Origin: Rhizobium etli 8C-3 | Lineage (GTDB): Bacteria > Pseudomonadota > Alphaproteobacteria > Rhizobiales > Rhizobiaceae | Assembly: GCF_001908375.1 (NCBI RefSeq) | Contig: NZ_CP017244.1 | Coordinates: 992,001-1,056,000, forward strand | Reading direction: 5' to 3' | DNA: 64,000 nt | In this document: positions 19,028 through 28,600 of the stretch, piece after piece | Position numbering within the stretch: the first letter of the stretch is position 1 | How the letters are laid out: each line of letters starts with the position of its first letter | The notes under the pieces: model-generated | Databases searched by the model: none | Told to the model about the DNA's origin: nothing | What the model saw: only the letters and a program-made list of their open reading frames with translations | Position numbers and translations under genes: made by a program

Positions 19028-19795
19028 CTAGTAGAGCGAACGGGCGAGCCCTTCGGCCGCCCGGTCGAGTTCAAGATCCTTGTCGCTGGCAATCAACGCA
19101 TAGGCCACCTCGCCAATCTGCCAGTAAGCAGCCTGGGCATTGTCGAGCGCCAGATGGCTGACGGGCTGAACGGCAAACGCGCCAGGACGCACGGCAAAAA
19201 GCGAAAGTTGCTTTCCGTCCGGTTCCCGGATCGCCATTTCGACACTGGGGCCGAACTCAGAGGGAAAGATCTGGACATCGGAAACCTTCCAGTCTTTCGG
19301 GAGCTCCGGCATCGCAATCGCCGTCGCCGCACGAACGTCGTCAGCATTATATTGTGCCGCTGGCTGCGAAGGCATCGTTTCGCGGAGCTTGGCTGTCTGG
19401 TAGGCGCGCACCGCATCCTCGACGTAGGGCGGGGCGGGAACGGATGCGGCGACCTCCGTCGCCGTAAAGGCACCAAAGGACGTGTGCGCCACCCAGCCTG
19501 CCATCACGAGAACGCCGACGGCGGCAATCCTTTGAACCGAATGCAGGATACGGCCGTAAGAAAGTCCCCGCTCCAGACGCCGTGCGGCGTCGCGGGTCTC
19601 GATCCGGCCAAAGGCGTTCTCTCCGGCGAGCGCCAGACGCAGTTCGCCCTTGATGCTCAGATCGGCCATGACCTTTGCAGCAATCGCCGGATTCTCCGAG
19701 AGATAAGACTCCACCTGGATGCGGCGAGCCACATCCAGTTCGCCATCCACATAGGCGTCGAGATCGGCATCGATGATCGGATCAACTGCTTTCAT
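19028..19795 (-). CDS. Membrane anti-sigma factor
   Basis: A 255-residue protein with a cytoplasmic N-terminal helical domain (DADLDAYVDGELDVARRIQV, about residues 9-28, then VESYLSENPAIAAKV), one transmembrane segment at about residues 90-110 and a periplasmic C-terminal domain. This is the anti-sigma layout seen beside ECF sigma genes in rhizobia. The N-terminus lacks the HxxxCxxC zinc motif of ZAS-type factors. It overlaps the sigma gene by 14 bp and must be translationally coupled to it. It would hold the sigma factor at the membrane until an envelope signal is sensed. Confidence 0.88.
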   Translation of the reverse strand: MKAVDPIIDADLDAYVDGELDVARRIQVESYLSENPAIAAKVMADLSIKGELRLALAGENAFGRIETRDAARRLERGLSYGRILHSVQRIAAVGVLVMAGWVAHTSFGAFTATEVAASVPAPPYVEDAVRAYQTAKLRETMPSQPAAQYNADDVRAATAIAMPELPKDWKVSDVQIFPSEFGPSVEMAIREPDGKQLSLFAVRPGAFAVQPVSHLALDNAQAAYWQIGEVAYALIASDKDLELDRAAEGLARSLY

Positions 19796-20321
19796 TGCCG
19801 TTCCTTCCGATTAGTTTCAGGTGTGAGGCACGAGGCGTCGCTGCCTCGAACTCGCGAAGCTGGGTCCGGGCGCGCGAAATGCGCGACATCAGCGTTCCGA
19901 CCGGAATGCCCAGCGAGGCTGCAGCTTCCTGGTAGGAAAGATCCTCGATCGCAACGAGATGCAGTGCTTCGCGCTGTTCTTCCGGCAGGTCAAAGAAAGC
20001 TTCACGAACCTGCTGAAGACGCACTGCATGCTCCTGTCCCGCCGGCAGCGACTGGTCTGCCTCGATGGCTGCCTTATCGTGCCGGCGCGTTATGGACCGA
20101 TTCTGACGAACCCTGTCGATATGGGCATTGTGGAGAATCGAGAGCAGCCAGGTCCTCAGGTTGCCGCCGCGCCTAAAGCTCTGCCGCTTCTCGAAGGCGC
20201 GCACCAGCGCATCATGGACAAGATCTTCGGCGTCATCCGAATTGCGCACCAACGCACGTGCGTAGCGCCTCAGCGCTGCGAGCTGCCCGATAACGTCGAA
20301 TGGCCGTTCGTTGCGTTCCAT
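19782..20321 (-). CDS. ECF-type RNA polymerase sigma factor
   Basis: A 179-residue sigma factor with region 2 (ALVRNSDDAEDLVHDALVRA, then NLRTWLLSILHNAHIDRVRQ; about residues 22-75) and region 4 (LPEEQREALHLVAIEDLSYQ and EAAASLGIPVGTLMSRISRA; about residues 115-160). The ATG at 20321 gives the usual ECF length; the open frame upstream to 20465 lacks homology. There is no ribosome binding site before this ATG, and a promoter-like element ends only 7 bp upstream, so the message may be leaderless. The downstream anti-sigma gene overlaps it. Its targets are unknown apart from probable autoregulation. Confidence 0.9.
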   Translation of the reverse strand: MERNERPFDVIGQLAALRRYARALVRNSDDAEDLVHDALVRAFEKRQSFRRGGNLRTWLLSILHNAHIDRVRQNRSITRRHDKAAIEADQSLPAGQEHAVRLQQVREAFFDLPEEQREALHLVAIEDLSYQEAAASLGIPVGTLMSRISRARTQLREFEAATPRASHLKLIGRNGNESS

Positions 20322-20328
20322 GATTGAG

Positions 20329-20357
20329 TATACGACAGCCCGTGAGGTTTTATTCCC
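20329..20357 (-). promoter_or_regulatory. ECF-type promoter of the sigma gene
   Basis: On the minus strand GGGAAT (20357-20352), 17 bp, then CGTATA (20334-20329). The GGxAA/CGT pattern is typical of ECF sigma promoters and suggests autoregulation. Transcription would begin at about 20321-20322, at the start codon itself. Confidence 0.55.
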
Positions 20358-20521
20358 GTTCCTCTGATGTTTTTTGACAAATGGGAGGAACCACCCTTGG
20401 TCTCGGCTTGCGGAGATGCCTGCGCTATATCGTCTAAACGGGACCGTGCGAATGCCTCTCGTCATTCCAAGCGAGATTGCGAAACAGCTGGCTCCCAGGA
20501 AGCCATATCACCAAGACCGAG

Positions 20522-20938
20522 GCCTTGCGGCGAACTTTAAAAAGCCCGAGACCGGCTAGAATACGCCTGCAGCGACTGGCACGCCAAGCGTTTGTCGAGG
20601 ATCAATGCAATCGACCTTCGAGAAACGCTCCAATGCTTCAGCATCCTGGATTAGCACGTCCTCCTGCGCGCCATGGACCGTCGCATTGATGATCGACATC
20701 GGCGTCGCAAGATCAAGTGCGCACGGGCAAGCGGTGATGGCCACAGGCGGTCCTGCCCGAACATGTCCCAGGCGACGAAGGCCGCTATCGCTGTTACAAC
20801 GACGACCGGTACGAACACGGCCGAGACCCGGTCAATTGCGCCCCTTTATTGGCGCGCGAGCGCTGTGCCTTGGCGACCATTTCGACCGACGACGGGCGAT
20901 AACATTGTTCCCGCTCCCACGCGCTCTCACCCTTGATC
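20522..20938 (-). pseudogene. Remnant of a heavy-metal (copper-type) P1B-ATPase
   Basis: Minus-strand fragments in all three frames match consecutive parts of a CopA-like metal pump. From 20935 down: ERVGAGTML, then EMVAKAQRSRA, then DRVSAVFVPVVVVTAIAAFV (a membrane helix), then AITACPCALDLATPMSI with the CPC metal-binding motif, then EDVLIQDAEALERFSKVD. The sequence then jumps directly to LGVPVAAGVF, a motif from the far C-terminus of these pumps, followed by a TAG where Tyr is expected and PVSGFL. The phosphorylation (DKTGT) and nucleotide-binding domains are gone. At least two frameshifts and one large internal deletion are seen. It is non-functional; the remaining DNA to the sigma promoter (20358-20521) holds nothing I recognise. 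Confidence 0.85.
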
Positions 20939-20953
20939 CCTGAACCCTCATGG

Positions 20954-23473
20954 TCAGGGTCCTCCGTCGGTTCCACCAGATTCTACGAGCGCCACAGGCT
21001 GGCTGCCAAGGAGCGCCGAAAGTGGCAGCTTGCCTCCTGGATCGAGAATTTGACCAGTCAGGAGATCGCAGCGGCGCCCTTCAAGAAAGGCCGGCACCTG
21101 GATTGCCGTATCGTTCCAGAATTCCGGACCGGCGAATAGGACGCCTGGATCGAGCCACCCGAGCATCAACCGTGGAACGACGGTCATTGCATAGGTTCCG
21201 TTTAACTCTCGTGCAAAGGCAACAACATGATCCTTGCGGTTGCCTGACACCTCAAGCGGAACATAGTTTCCTTTCGCAAAAAGCGCCGGCTGCCGCTTTC
21301 GAAGATGAAGACCGATTTGGACGATGCGCTGCTTCAGCGCGGGCACCGTCAAACTAGCAATTGGCGCTCCTTCCAGGAGGCTGGCATGCAATGCCGTCAT
21401 GTCGACAGCCCTGCGATTATCAGGATCGACGAAGCTCAAATCCAGGATCTCGGCCCCCTGATAAATATCTGGAACACCCGGCGCCATGAGCTTAATCAGC
21501 GTCTGTGACAGGGTGTTTAGATAGCCGGCCTCAATGAAGGGCCGCATTAGCGCTGCGAAGTCCTCGTGGAAGACGAGGTTGGTCGATGAAAGCAACGCTG
21601 TTGCATAAGCTGTGACCGCTGCTTCGTAGCCGGCATGCGGTTCATTCCAGCTCGTGCCGAGCTTTGCTTCACGAATCGCCTTTTGCGCATAGGCCGTGAA
21701 GCGCCCGATCAGCGCTTCGGCCTCACCGTTTGAGAAATCCTCCGGCCATATCCCGGCAAGTGCTTGATAGAGCATCCACTCGACATTCGGTTCCGGCGTC
21801 AACCCTCCCGGCAGCTCGACCAGACAATCACGGTTCATCTCGCGCCAGCGCTCCACCGCCTGCGCCCAGACATCGGCTCCTTCACTCAAGCTGTAAAGCC
21901 TTGCACGCGCATCCTCGCCGCGCTTGGTATCATGCGTCGATGTCGCCGAAAGCCCGTGTGCATGAGTCTGCGCGCGCCTCAGCATCAACGCATGAAAAGC
22001 CTCGACGCCGCCCGGCTTGAGATCCGGATCGCAGCCGACTTCGTTTACCGCAAGCAACCGAGTGTAGCGATAAAAGAAGGTGTCCTCCATTGCCTTGGCC
22101 ATGACCGGTCCGCTCAACTGCTGGAAACGGCGGCGGAATTCTTTCGCCGCTGCTCCCCGTACTTCACCTTTCAATAACCTTGCCACAACGTCGATCGCTC
22201 GCCGGTCAGCAAGCTTTTCTGCCGCGCTGGAAATGACCCGGCTGAGCACGTCCGCATCGCGTGCTTCAAGGCGACCCTTGCTGCCATAGATGCGATAGAC
22301 GGGAAAGGCTATCAGTGATTCGTGGATGGCTGCCGCAATGGCGGGGCGGTCAAGGTCGGGATAAACGCCATGGACGATCTTCACCAGCCGGGTCGTCTCG
22401 CCTTCGAAGTACCGCGAGACCATCAATTGCTTGGCCTTGCGAAGACCGGCAGCGGTATCGACCATGTCCGGGGCGATATTCGCATAGATGGTATCCAGCT
22501 GTTGCAGGCCGCCTCCGTCGACGAAGAGATGGCCAAGCGCCGAAATGAATTCGTAGCCGGTGGTCCCCGCGATCGGCCAGCTTGCGGGCAGTGTCTCGTC
22601 ATGGGCAAGGATCTTCTCGACCACTATATAGGTCTTAGGTCCTGTCTCAGAGCGAAGCCTTTGCAGATATTGCTTCGGATCGGCCAAGCCATCGATATGG
22701 TCGAGCCGCAAGCCCTCTACCTGACCGGAGCGGACGAGTTCGAGAATGAGCCGATGGCTATCTTCAAAAACCTGCTCGTCCTCAACGCGCAGTCCGACCA
22801 GACCCGTTACTTCGAAAAATCGCCGGTAGCTCAGATGTCTGGCCGCCTCTTTCCAATATGTCAGCCGCCAATGCTGGGCCTGGTGCAGTCTGACGATGAG
22901 CTCTTGGTCTAATGCGAGGTCGACCAACGCTGGCTCGTCCGCGCTTGCTGGAACAAGATTGGTGCTGTCGGGGTTCAGGGGCAAGAGTGTATCGCAGTAG
23001 CCGAGCGCCAGCTCGCCGCTTTCAGGATCGCGTTTAAGGCGTAGTTCACCATCCGACAGTGCATCGTTGAACGGCTTGCCAAGGATCGGCAGGGTGAGCC
23101 GTTCGCTCCAGTCGATATCGAAATGGCCCGCATAGGGGCTTTCTTGACCGAGCTTCAACACGCTTCGCCACCAGGGGTTTTCCGTCGAGGCGGCCATATG
23201 ATTTGGCACAATGTCAAGGATGAGGCCGAGCCCGGCGTCTTTCAAAGCATGGCACAAGCGGTCAAAGCCGTCGCGTCCGCCGATAGCCGGCTCGATTTCA
23301 TTGACATCGGTTACGTCATAGCCATGCGTGGAACCTCTCGTCGCGGCAAAGATCGGTGAAGCGTAAAGATGGCTGATGCCAAGGGCCTTGAGATAGGGCA
23401 CAGATTCTATGGCCCGGTCGAATGTCATGCCGTTGCGGAATTGAATGCGGTAAGTCGATGTCGGAAGTATCAT
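20954..23473 (-). CDS. treY: Malto-oligosyltrehalose synthase TreY
   Basis: An 839-residue GH13 enzyme that isomerises the reducing-end bond of malto-oligosaccharides to an alpha,alpha-1,1 linkage; TreZ then releases trehalose. Family marks are STYRIQFRNGMTFDRAIESV at the N-terminus, SHLYASPIFAATRGSTHGYD, ILDIVPNHMA, GLRLDHIDGLADPKQYLQRL with the nucleophile Asp, and IVVEKIL with the acid Glu. Length is slightly short of some TreYs (about 860-960). treZ and treX are not in the window, so the partner must be elsewhere. A general-stress promoter lies 33 bp upstream, suggesting induction under osmotic or starvation stress. Confidence 0.94.
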   Translation of the reverse strand: MILPTSTYRIQFRNGMTFDRAIESVPYLKALGISHLYASPIFAATRGSTHGYDVTDVNEIEPAIGGRDGFDRLCHALKDAGLGLILDIVPNHMAASTENPWWRSVLKLGQESPYAGHFDIDWSERLTLPILGKPFNDALSDGELRLKRDPESGELALGYCDTLLPLNPDSTNLVPASADEPALVDLALDQELIVRLHQAQHWRLTYWKEAARHLSYRRFFEVTGLVGLRVEDEQVFEDSHRLILELVRSGQVEGLRLDHIDGLADPKQYLQRLRSETGPKTYIVVEKILAHDETLPASWPIAGTTGYEFISALGHLFVDGGGLQQLDTIYANIAPDMVDTAAGLRKAKQLMVSRYFEGETTRLVKIVHGVYPDLDRPAIAAAIHESLIAFPVYRIYGSKGRLEARDADVLSRVISSAAEKLADRRAIDVVARLLKGEVRGAAAKEFRRRFQQLSGPVMAKAMEDTFFYRYTRLLAVNEVGCDPDLKPGGVEAFHALMLRRAQTHAHGLSATSTHDTKRGEDARARLYSLSEGADVWAQAVERWREMNRDCLVELPGGLTPEPNVEWMLYQALAGIWPEDFSNGEAEALIGRFTAYAQKAIREAKLGTSWNEPHAGYEAAVTAYATALLSSTNLVFHEDFAALMRPFIEAGYLNTLSQTLIKLMAPGVPDIYQGAEILDLSFVDPDNRRAVDMTALHASLLEGAPIASLTVPALKQRIVQIGLHLRKRQPALFAKGNYVPLEVSGNRKDHVVAFARELNGTYAMTVVPRLMLGWLDPGVLFAGPEFWNDTAIQVPAFLEGRRCDLLTGQILDPGGKLPLSALLGSQPVALVESGGTDGGP

Positions 23474-23505
23474 GTTCGCCTGCCGTTCCGGAGGAGACGG
23501 CCCGC

Positions 23506-23531
23506 AACGGTGACAACGGGTTCTTTGTTCC
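23506..23531 (-). promoter_or_regulatory. EcfG/RpoE2-type general stress promoter before treY
   Basis: On the minus strand GGAAC (23531-23527), 17 bp, CGTT (23509-23506). This is an exact match to the alphaproteobacterial general-stress sigma consensus GGAAC-N16/17-CGTT, placed with a leader of about 25 bases to the treY ATG. Confidence 0.8.
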
Positions 23532-23545
23532 CCTCAGCTCAAGAT

Positions 23546-25627
23546 TTAGTCGATGAAGACACCGACGCTTGCCGCACGGCCGATCGCATCGATCACCGTC
23601 AGTTTCGAGTAGCCGCCACCATCCGGCATCCATTGATTGGTGCGGCGGCGAGAAAGATCGGGTAGCGGCTTGCCGTTTGCAAGCCAGCGGAACGGCGCCC
23701 GGCCGCCCTGCAGTTTCAATATCAATGGCGAAAGATCACCGCTTCTTGCGCCGAGATCGACATGCGCGCCCTCCGGCGGATAGACGATCTGTGGCGCCTG
23801 CTCTCGGCTGGAGGTGGAAAGCAGTCCGCTGGCATCTGTCGAGAAACGCCGCTGGCTCACCGGCAGATCCGCCTGGGCGATGCGCATGGCGCCAGAGGGC
23901 GGGCGCGGCAAAGGTGTGGTTGCAATGTTCGATTTTGCAAAAGCCTCAAACAGGATGGGGGCTGCCGTGCCGTAACCGGTCGATCCCGGCACCGCGCCAT
24001 TGTCGGGCCTTCCCACCCAGACACCGAGCACATACCGCCCGTCGTAGCCGACTGACCAGGCGTCGCGATAGCCGTAGCTGGTCCCCGTCTTGTAGGCGAT
24101 GCCGCGTTGCGGGGCGCCTGCCGGTGGAATGACGCTGGAAAGTATATCCGAAACATTCCAAACGGCGACCGGCTCCAGCAAGGGCTCGCCGTCTATCTTG
24201 CCGGGCACGGCAGTTACGCCGTCGCCGATGCGAACCGGCTCACCCCTGTTGGCAAGCGCCGCATAAAGCTGCACGAGGTCTTTCAACGTGATGCCTACGC
24301 CGCCGAGACCAATCGCCAGTCCCGGCGCTTCGTTCGGCGGCAGGATGGGGCGAACGCCGGCCCGGCGGAAGCGGACCAAGAGCCGCGCCGGATTGACGGC
24401 GTCAAGCAGCCGGACGGCCGGCACATTCAAGGAAAGCTGCAATGCCTCGCGGACCGTCACGTCGCCTTGATAACTCATGTCGAAATTACGCGGCCGGTAA
24501 CCGAAGAAATCGGCAGGCCGGTCCTCGATGATCGTTTCCTGGCTGACCAGTCCCTGTTCGAAGGCAAGACCATAGATGAAGGGTTTCAGGGTCGAGCCGG
24601 GCGAGCGGCTGACACGCGTCATGTCGATCCAGCCGGAACGGCTCGCGTCGAAGTAGTCCGCCGAGCCCACTTCGCCGACGATTTCGCCGGTGCGCGCATC
24701 GGCCATCACGATTGCGAGCGAAAGTTTCGCAGGAAGTTTCATCGCGGCACTTTTCGCCGTCGCTTCAAGCCCTGCCTGTATCTGCTTTTTCAGCGTCGTG
24801 CGATGTTCGCGCTGGCTCGGCTTGCTGCCAAGCGCTGCTTCAGCAAGATGCGCGGCAAGGGCCGGAAGCTGCATGCGCGTTGCCGGAACGAGTGTCGCCT
24901 CGGCGCGCTCGGCCTCACCCTCGCCGATGACTTCGGCCACGGCAGCGCGATTCAAAACGCGTTTTCGTGCGGCTTCCGCTGCCGCCAGGTTCCTGTCGGG
25001 GCGTCGTCGTTCAGGAAGCTGGGGAAGGGCAACGAGAAGGGCAGCCTGTGCAACTGTCAGCCGCTTCGGCTCCTTGCCGAAATAGGCAAGGCTTGCGGCC
25101 CGCACGCCTTCCAGATTGCCGCCATAGGGTGCATATGTCAGATAAAGATCGAGTATCTCTTCCTTCGAAAGCCGCCGCTCGATCTGAATGGCGCGCGTCA
25201 CCTGGAGGATTTTCGCCGAAAGCGAACGTCCGGCGCGCGGTTCGATCAGCCGCGCCACCTGCATGGAAAGTGTCGAGGCACCCGATACGATGCGACCGTT
25301 GGTGACCAGTTGCAGGCCTGCGCGCCCGATTGCCAGCGGATCGATGCCCCGATGCTCGTAGAAGCGCCGGTCCTCATAGGCAATCAGCATGCGCATGAAT
25401 TGCGGGTCAACGTCCGCGACCGTGGTTTTCAGACGCCAACGCCCTTCCGGCGTCGCAAAGGCGCGCAGCAACTGACCATCGGCATCAAGCACTTCGGCCG
25501 ACACCGCACCGGTCTTATCGAGCGGCGGCGGAAAGGCCCTATCGGCAGTGTCCAGCGCAAAAAGAACCGCGCCGGCAAGAATGAAACCGGCCGCAGTACC
25601 AATCGTGAGCTTGCGCCAGAGCCGCAT
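23546..25627 (-). CDS. pbpC: Penicillin-binding protein 1C PbpC
   Basis: A 693-residue bifunctional peptidoglycan synthase anchored by an N-terminal membrane segment (about residues 8-26). The GT51 transglycosylase domain shows YEDRRFYEHRGIDPLAIGRA and GASTLSMQVARL; the transpeptidase domain has SPGSTLKPFIYGLA (active-site Ser), SLNVPAV (SxN) and YKTGTSYGYRDAW (KTG). A BiPBP_C domain closes the protein (PPEGAHVDLGARSGDL to the end). Its ATG overlaps the last base of the alpha-2-macroglobulin stop codon, so the two are co-translated, the widespread bacterial A2M-pbpC pair thought to repair the wall while the inhibitor traps proteases. Confidence 0.95.
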   Translation of the reverse strand: MRLWRKLTIGTAAGFILAGAVLFALDTADRAFPPPLDKTGAVSAEVLDADGQLLRAFATPEGRWRLKTTVADVDPQFMRMLIAYEDRRFYEHRGIDPLAIGRAGLQLVTNGRIVSGASTLSMQVARLIEPRAGRSLSAKILQVTRAIQIERRLSKEEILDLYLTYAPYGGNLEGVRAASLAYFGKEPKRLTVAQAALLVALPQLPERRRPDRNLAAAEAARKRVLNRAAVAEVIGEGEAERAEATLVPATRMQLPALAAHLAEAALGSKPSQREHRTTLKKQIQAGLEATAKSAAMKLPAKLSLAIVMADARTGEIVGEVGSADYFDASRSGWIDMTRVSRSPGSTLKPFIYGLAFEQGLVSQETIIEDRPADFFGYRPRNFDMSYQGDVTVREALQLSLNVPAVRLLDAVNPARLLVRFRRAGVRPILPPNEAPGLAIGLGGVGITLKDLVQLYAALANRGEPVRIGDGVTAVPGKIDGEPLLEPVAVWNVSDILSSVIPPAGAPQRGIAYKTGTSYGYRDAWSVGYDGRYVLGVWVGRPDNGAVPGSTGYGTAAPILFEAFAKSNIATTPLPRPPSGAMRIAQADLPVSQRRFSTDASGLLSTSSREQAPQIVYPPEGAHVDLGARSGDLSPLILKLQGGRAPFRWLANGKPLPDLSRRRTNQWMPDGGGYSKLTVIDAIGRAASVGVFID

Positions 25628-28600
25628 TATCTTGCTGCGACAACCTCCATCTTGCCGGTCGCCGTGCGAGCCGAATACTCGGGACGGTACATATCTTCAA
25701 CGGTCGCCGCCGGATGGTCATAAGCGCCCGGGGTGACGGCCCGCACGATATAGGCGACATTGATTTCCCGGTTGTCGTCGGTGGTCCGATTGAAGGCGGC
25801 AACAAAGCGATCGTTGCGGAATTCAGTGTGTGCCGCCGTCTGTTCGCCGATCCAGTCGAAATTGGTGAGCTGAGCACTGTCGACCAAGCTCGGATTATCG
25901 ATCTGGAGGCCGGCTGGCAGCAGATCGGTCACGACAACGCGCGACGGCCAGGCGTTGGTTTCGGTGACGTGCAGCACTACCACGTAACGCTCGTTCTGCT
26001 GCGCCTCACTGACATTTGCCGGCTCGCCATCCAACGTGTAATAGGTGCGCTCGATAGCAAAGCCGTTGCCTCCTGCAGGCAGCGGCGTGACGGGTGCTGC
26101 AACTGTCGTGACGACCGCCGACACCGGCTCGGCCATGGCGCTCGTCAGCGTCAGGGGATTGTTCATCAGCGCGTCGCCGCTCATCTTCGCCATATAGGCA
26201 CCTGTATGTAGCGCGCCGTTGACGTCCACCTTCAGCGAATCATCGCCGCTCTGGATCGCGCGCGCAGCAAGCAGCGTCCAGGCCTGTTCCTGGGTGCTCG
26301 TCCACTTGCTGCGGTCCCATTCGCGGCCAACAGCTTTTGCCAGTTCCGGTATGACTGGCGGGACGGGGCGGCTTTCGGCCGCAAGTGCCAGGATGGCCGC
26401 ACCGTCGCGCAGAATAGAGCCGTAATCGGTGCGCGAAAGATTGACGCGCTGAACGATGGAATCCTCGGTCATCTGCAAAGCGTCGACGAAGATATTCTTC
26501 GACCGCGTCGCATCTCCGTAAAGTGCCAAAGCCGCGGCGACGTGAGCTTTGGCAAGCGGCGTCGGGAAGTCGTTGATCATCGTATCGGCGTAGTAGCGCA
26601 GATCGCTGATCGAGGCTTTCCTGTTGCGGGCAAGAACATAGATTGCATAGGCAATTTGATCGCCCTGCGTCTTGACGTCAACGTCGTAGCTCAGCGCGTT
26701 CTGCAGGTTCTCGAGCGCTTGGACCAGCGCGCGGTCAGGCACGTCGTAGTTCTCTTCACGCGCCCGCGTCAGGAAATCAGTGACATAGGAGTCGAGCCAA
26801 AGATCGCCTGAATCGGGTCCCCAAAGGCCGAAGCTGCCCGCCGATGCCTGATAGGACAGCACACGATAGATCGCGTCCTGGACACGCTTCGTGACGTCGG
26901 CATCGCCTTCGAGCCCGTTTTGTTTTGCAAGATCGCTGAGATAAAGAAGCGGCAGCGCGCGGCTCGTCGTCTGTTCGGCGCAGCCGAAAGGATAACGGTC
27001 GAGCGACATCAGCAGTGCGGGAATGTCGAAGGCGGCCGAACGCGTGACGTTGACGCTGACCGAGGCGCCCGGCAAAACGCTGTTGGCCAGAAGTTCCTGG
27101 TCGACCCTCAGTTTCGCCCCCGGTTTTAAGGCGATGACGCGCCTTTCGGTCACGGGCAGGGACGATGGGCGGACCGGTATGTCGACTGTCTGATCAAGCG
27201 ACAGTCCAGATGCATCCGACAGATTGATCGAAACAAGGCCGTTGCCGGGCTGCTTGCCGATCACCGACAGCGTGAAATCGGATTTTTCACCGGCATCCAG
27301 ATGGATTGTCCGGGAAGCTGCGGCCCCCTCGATGCCGACGGCTTCGTTGCCCATCAGCTGCAGTCTGAAATCGCCGGCGGGCGCATCGGTATTGGCGATA
27401 TCGAGGCGCAGTTGCGCCGTGTCGCCGGGCGCCAGGAATTTCGGCAGGCTGGCGGTGACGACCACCGGATCGCGGATGACGATATCCTTGACGCCGTGGC
27501 CGACCCCGTCCTTGGACCAGGCAACGGCCATGAGACGCGCCGTGCCGTTGAATTGCGGAATGTCGAAGCGGACATTCGCCCGTCCTTCGGCGTCAAGCTT
27601 CACCGGACCTTTGAAGAAGGCGACGAGTTTTTGCGTCGGCGGGCTGGCCTGCAGCGCCACCGTGCCACCATCGCCACCGGTTCTAAGCTTGCCTGTCGTG
27701 CCGAGAGAAGCGTCAATCAGGCGGCCATAGAGATCCCGGATTTCAAGACCGAGCTGGCGCTGGCCGAAATACCAGTCCTCGGGATCGGGCGCCTCGTAAC
27801 GTGTCAGGTTGAGGATGCCGACATCGACGGCCGCAACCGTGACATAAGCATCCTCAGTGGCTCCAGCACCCGATACCGCAAGGCTGATGTTCAACGGAGC
27901 GCGCGGCAGCATTTTTTCCGGTGCATTGACTGTTACCTGCAGTGCGCGCTGCTCGGGATCGACCTTCAGCCATTTGATGCCGATCGAGCGCATCGGCATA
28001 TGGCTGTCCTGTGCGTCGCCCGGACGGAAGAGAGCTGCGGTCACATAGGCGCCAGCGCCCCATTCGGCGGTGACTGGGATCTCCACTTCGCCGCCAGTCT
28101 CGCCAATCGTGGCATTTTGTACGGCGATGAGGTCTTCCGTTCCGGCCGTCACCATCAACTCGCCGCCATAACGCGAAGAAATCTTGAGCTTCGCCGTCTC
28201 GCCTGTCCTGTAGCTCGCTTTGTCGAGTGCGATTTCAAGGCCGTCTGGCGTTTCGCTCGAGACAGCCTCCACCATCCATCCGGCATCGAATTCAACACTT
28301 GATACCGGGCCATCGTTCTCGGGGCTTTCGACTTCAAGTCGGTAGCGGCCCCAGCCGACCTGCGATGCGATCTTGCCGCCATCCAATCCGGTATCAGTCG
28401 TGCCGCTGGCAACCTGGCGGGCATTGAAGGCGGTTTCGTATTTCCACGCCGTGCCTTCCCGATACCATTGGTATTCGCGCTCAAGGAGTGAAAGCGTCCA
28501 GCGAAGCCCCTTCATTTCCTGCTTCTGGCCGTCGGCCGAGACGCCGATCACGTTGAAGCTTGCGATCGAGTTCTCGGCAATATCATCTGAAAATTCAGGC

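Noticed and set aside
18731..20176. Plus-strand 481-codon open frame
   Set aside because: Runs antisense across the BI-1, anti-sigma and sigma genes, all of which have strong family motifs; high GC at third positions explains the long shadow.
24107..25723. Plus-strand 538-codon open frame
   Set aside because: Antisense to pbpC, which shows all penicillin-binding motifs; the plus frame is Arg/Pro-rich without domains.
27301..28302. Plus-strand 333-codon frame inside the A2M gene
   Set aside because: Antisense shadow of the alpha-2-macroglobulin coding region.
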